Notes under the pieces: model-generated
Told to the model about the DNA's origin: nothing
Seen by the model: the letters and a program-made list of their open reading frames with translations, nothing else
The model's database searches: none
Program-made: the position numbers and the translations under genes
Assembly: GCA_964583845.1 (NCBI GenBank)
Contig: CAZOXG010000027.1
Location: 1 to 13,998, forward strand
Direction of reading: 5' to 3'
Length of the DNA: 13,998 nt
Origin: JBAWVR01 sp964583845
GTDB lineage: Bacteria > Patescibacteriota > Minisyncoccia > Phycocordibacterales > GWA1-40-21
In this document: one piece after another, positions 12,759-13,998 of the stretch
How the letters are laid out: the number at the start of each line of letters is the position of its first letter
How positions within the stretch are numbered: the first letter of the stretch is position 1

Positions 12759-12822
12759 CTAAGAATCGAACTTAGATCTTGAGTTCCGCAAACTCATGTC
12801 CTATCCATTGAACGACGAGGAG
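12751..12822 (-). tRNA. tRNA-Arg (anticodon GCG)
   Basis: The full cloverleaf reads on the minus strand from 12822. The acceptor CTCCTCG pairs with CGGGGGG using two G-U pairs. D stem GTTC/GGAC; anticodon stem TGAGT/ACTCA with loop TTGCGGA, anticodon GCG (12789-12787); short variable loop; T stem CTAAG/CTTAG with loop TTCGATT; discriminator A. CCA is not encoded (ACA follows). GCG decodes CGC directly. Most bacteria read CGU/CGC/CGA with an ACG anticodon edited to inosine, so this form is unusual. Confidence 0.9.
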
Positions 12823-12859
12823 ATGTTTGGCCATTGAAACACAAAGGCTATTTAGCAAA

Positions 12860-12891
12860 AGTGTTCCGTCCATAATCTGGACCGGAACACT
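12860..12891 (-). terminator. Terminator of the membrane-anchored protein gene
   Basis: AGTGTTCCGTCCA (12860-12872) pairs with 12878-12891 with one bulged base around TAATC. On the minus strand it is followed by TTTTGCT. It lies between the stop at 12906 and tRNA-Arg. Confidence 0.75.
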
Positions 12892-12905
12892 ATAGCACAC
12901 CTTTC

Positions 12906-13376
12906 TTAAAAACCCAAGTGCTTCATAACCTTGGAAGCCTCGTGCTCAGATAGACCTTCTTCCACTTTAAGCTTCTTTGTTAGGAATTGTTTAATCATGT
13001 CTGGATCGATACTGTCAGCTGGAACGATGATGAGAGGGGAGAGGAGTTTTTTGGACTTCAATAAGAGTTGATGTTCCTCATTGCCACTGTGATCTATATC
13101 TATATTAAAAGTTTCTAAATTTTCAAAAGGATAAAATAGTTTGCCGGCCCGGACTCCACGGTCACTGATTTCACAAATAATAACCTCTGGTTTGCGTGAA
13201 GCACTAGAAAGAAGAATACCTGTGGATAGTAAAATTAGAATTCCAAACAAATTATTTTTAAAAAAGAAAGCGGCGATAGCAATACATAAGCCAATCAAAC
13301 CAACAGTCCAGTACCAGTCAGTACTTTTTTCTCTGTGTTTATATTCAAGAACTTTCCAATGTAATAAAACATTCAT
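12906..13376 (-). CDS. Membrane-anchored protein with a soluble C-terminal domain, unknown function
   Basis: A 156-residue protein. Two closely spaced hydrophobic segments (about 24-39 and 43-58) form a membrane hairpin, followed by a mixed alpha/beta soluble domain of about 95 residues. The pattern of beta strands then helix (EVIICEISDRGVRAGKLFYPFENLETFNI, ending DMIKQFLTKKL) resembles PH-like domains of small bacterial membrane proteins, but that is only a guess from hydrophobic pattern. I chose the ATG at 13376 because an extended -10 box ends 7 nt upstream; the frame stays open to 13511 but that part runs through the terminator hairpins and the end of the neighbouring gene. Confidence 0.75.
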   Translation of the reverse strand: MNVLLHWKVLEYKHREKSTDWYWTVGLIGLCIAIAAFFFKNNLFGILILLSTGILLSSASRKPEVIICEISDRGVRAGKLFYPFENLETFNIDIDHSGNEEHQLLLKSKKLLSPLIIVPADSIDPDMIKQFLTKKLKVEEGLSEHEASKVMKHLGF

Positions 13377-13383
13377 ACAAAAA

Positions 13384-13392
13384 ATTATAACA
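13384..13392 (-). promoter_or_regulatory. Extended -10 promoter of the membrane-anchored protein gene
   Basis: TG-T-TATAAT on the minus strand (13392-13384), 7 nt before the ATG at 13376. It has the same form as the pyrG promoter. Confidence 0.7.
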
Positions 13393-13406
13393 TATATAAA
13401 TAAAAA

Positions 13407-13456
13407 AGCACCGCCATAACTGGTGGTGCTGGCCTGAGTCAAAAGTTGACTCAGGC
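13407..13456 (-). terminator. Two tandem hairpins ending the 81-residue protein gene
   Basis: The first hairpin in reading order pairs GCCTGAGTCAA with TTGACTCAGGC (13456-13446 with 13442-13432, 11 perfect pairs) and contains the TGA stop codon of the gene. The second pairs 13430-13422 with 13415-13407 (one G-U or mismatch) and is followed by a T-run on the minus strand, a standard intrinsic terminator. Confidence 0.85.
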
Positions 13457-13696
13457 GTAAAGAGGAATGGCTTGGCTTACGCAGTGAAGTATTTCTGTCT
13501 CCAGCTGGCAAAGCTGTACTCTGCGCGATTTTACGTCTTGAATATTGCTGATTTCACTCAGTCTGGTTAAGACATTGCTCTGGCTGGTTGGTTGAGCACT
13601 GGTTACCATGTTGTAAACACGTTGGTACTCATCTTCCTTAGGGAAAAGATTTCGCAGATAGGAAAGACGCTCAAGACTAACTTGTTGCTTTGACAT
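13451..13696 (-). CDS. Small soluble protein, unknown function
   Basis: An 81-residue, probably all-helical cytoplasmic protein without a membrane segment or recognisable motif; two Cys (near residues 63 and 72) are not arranged as a metal site. I do not recognise it. Its expression signals are the strongest in the window: a TTGACT-N17-TTTAAT promoter, a leader of about 55 nt with a hairpin, GGAGG 4 nt before the ATG, a stop codon inside a perfect stem, and a second terminator hairpin. This style resembles the helicase block rather than the leaderless genes around it, so it may be highly expressed, regulated or acquired. Whether it is related to the helicase block is unknown. Confidence 0.7.
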   Translation of the reverse strand: MSKQQVSLERLSYLRNLFPKEDEYQRVYNMVTSAQPTSQSNVLTRLSEISNIQDVKSRRVQLCQLETEILHCVSQAIPLYA

Positions 13697-13700
13697 GTTT

Positions 13701-13787
13701 CCTCCGTTTCTAATGCACGAGGCATTAGATAAAATTGATAGATCGGCTCCGTTAATCTATTAAAGAGCAAATCAAAAAATAAGTCAA
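13701..13787 (-). promoter_or_regulatory. Promoter, leader hairpin and ribosome binding site of the 81-residue protein gene
   Basis: On the minus strand TTGACT (13787-13782), 17 nt and TTTAAT (13764-13759). The leader holds TCTAATGC/GCATTAGA (13729-13722 with 13716-13709) around a 5-nt loop, ending 3 nt before GGAGG (13705-13701). ATAGAT/ATCTAT (13760-13755 with 13743-13738) is a second possible stem near the transcription start. The hairpin beside the ribosome binding site recalls the layout at 2712-2739. Confidence 0.7.
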
Positions 13788-13918
13788 ACCAAATTTCGTG
13801 GTGTAATTTTGCAAACTGAGTTTTGTAAATAAAATTGTTACGGCGTTAAGTTAAAAGTGTGGTACTTGAAAAAAAACTTTTTTTATGCGACTATAAACGA
13901 CGTTGGAATAGTGGCTAA

Positions 13919-13933
13919 AACACACAGTGTGTT
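13919..13933. repeat. 15-nt palindrome before tRNA-Ser
   Basis: AACACAC-A-GTGTGTT is perfectly symmetrical and lies 10 nt before the tRNA. TATAAA at 13892-13897 may be the -10 box, with TTGAAA at 13866-13871 an overlong 20 nt upstream, so the palindrome would be in the transcribed leader. It may be an operator or a small hairpin; evidence is thin. Confidence 0.35.
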
Positions 13934-13943
13934 CGCCCGATAG

Positions 13944-13998
13944 GGAGAGGTGGCAGAGTGGTCTAATGCACCGGTCTTGAAAACCGGAACCTGGGCAA
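13944..13998 (+). tRNA. tRNA-Ser (anticodon TGA), cut by the window end
   Basis: Acceptor 5' strand GGAGAGG (13944-13950), TG, a D arm with GCAGAGTGG and TCTAATGC, anticodon stem CCGGT/ACCGG with loop CTTGAAA and anticodon TGA (13978-13980). The long variable arm typical of serine tRNAs begins (ACCTGGGCAA) and is cut off. It reads UCA and related codons. Confidence 0.92.

Overview
The window looks like chromosomal DNA of a reduced-genome Patescibacteria (CPR, probably Parcubacteria-like) bacterium. This is inferred from the AT-rich housekeeping genes (sampled coding lines near one third G+C), several short membrane proteins with no family I recognise, a Mur ligase lacking the usual N-terminal domain, and a recurring layout in which a TATAAT-like -10 box ends only 5-8 nt before the start codon, so the mRNAs are probably leaderless. 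TGA is used as a stop and the genes read intact in the standard bacterial code, which argues against code-25 lineages.

Layout. 1-692: a strong hairpin, then on the minus strand a small membrane protein followed by a MazG-like NTP pyrophosphohydrolase. 785-2434: CTP synthase (pyrG) with its terminator. 2476-5990: a block of different character (clearly higher G+C, Shine-Dalgarno sites, long structured leaders). It carries a DExH helicase and a 304-residue protein of unrecognised family. Both genes have nearly the same 40-nt leader, which can form a pseudoknot or two competing hairpins beside the ribosome binding site. Both are followed by related three-hairpin trailers whose stems differ but keep pairing. 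6031-7296: DoxX-like protein, TrmH/SpoU methyltransferase and a small anchored protein. 7417-8418: mutM and an 82-bp inverted repeat built on the ATTCCC-N8-GGGAAT motif. 8497-10867: a membrane protein converging on a ruvA-Mur ligase operon. 11033-12443: rpsT, an MTH1-like Nudix hydrolase and another membrane protein. 12444-12822: a structured intergenic region, probably a small RNA on the plus strand, that meets tRNA-Arg(GCG) head-on in a 63-bp palindrome. 12906-13696: a membrane-anchored protein and an 81-residue protein with a canonical promoter, leader hairpin and strong ribosome binding site. 13944-end: the start of tRNA-Ser(TGA).

Functional themes. Nucleotide synthesis and pool cleaning (PyrG, MazG-like, MTH1-like), oxidative-damage repair (MutM with the Nudix enzyme), recombination (RuvA), translation (S20, TrmH-like, two tRNAs) and peptidoglycan synthesis (Mur ligase) are ordinary core functions. 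The unusual parts are the helicase block at 2476-5990, with its duplicated RNA-level control elements, and the structured RNA/palindrome locus at 12550-12758. I did not recognise any named defence system, CRISPR array, transposase or integrase.
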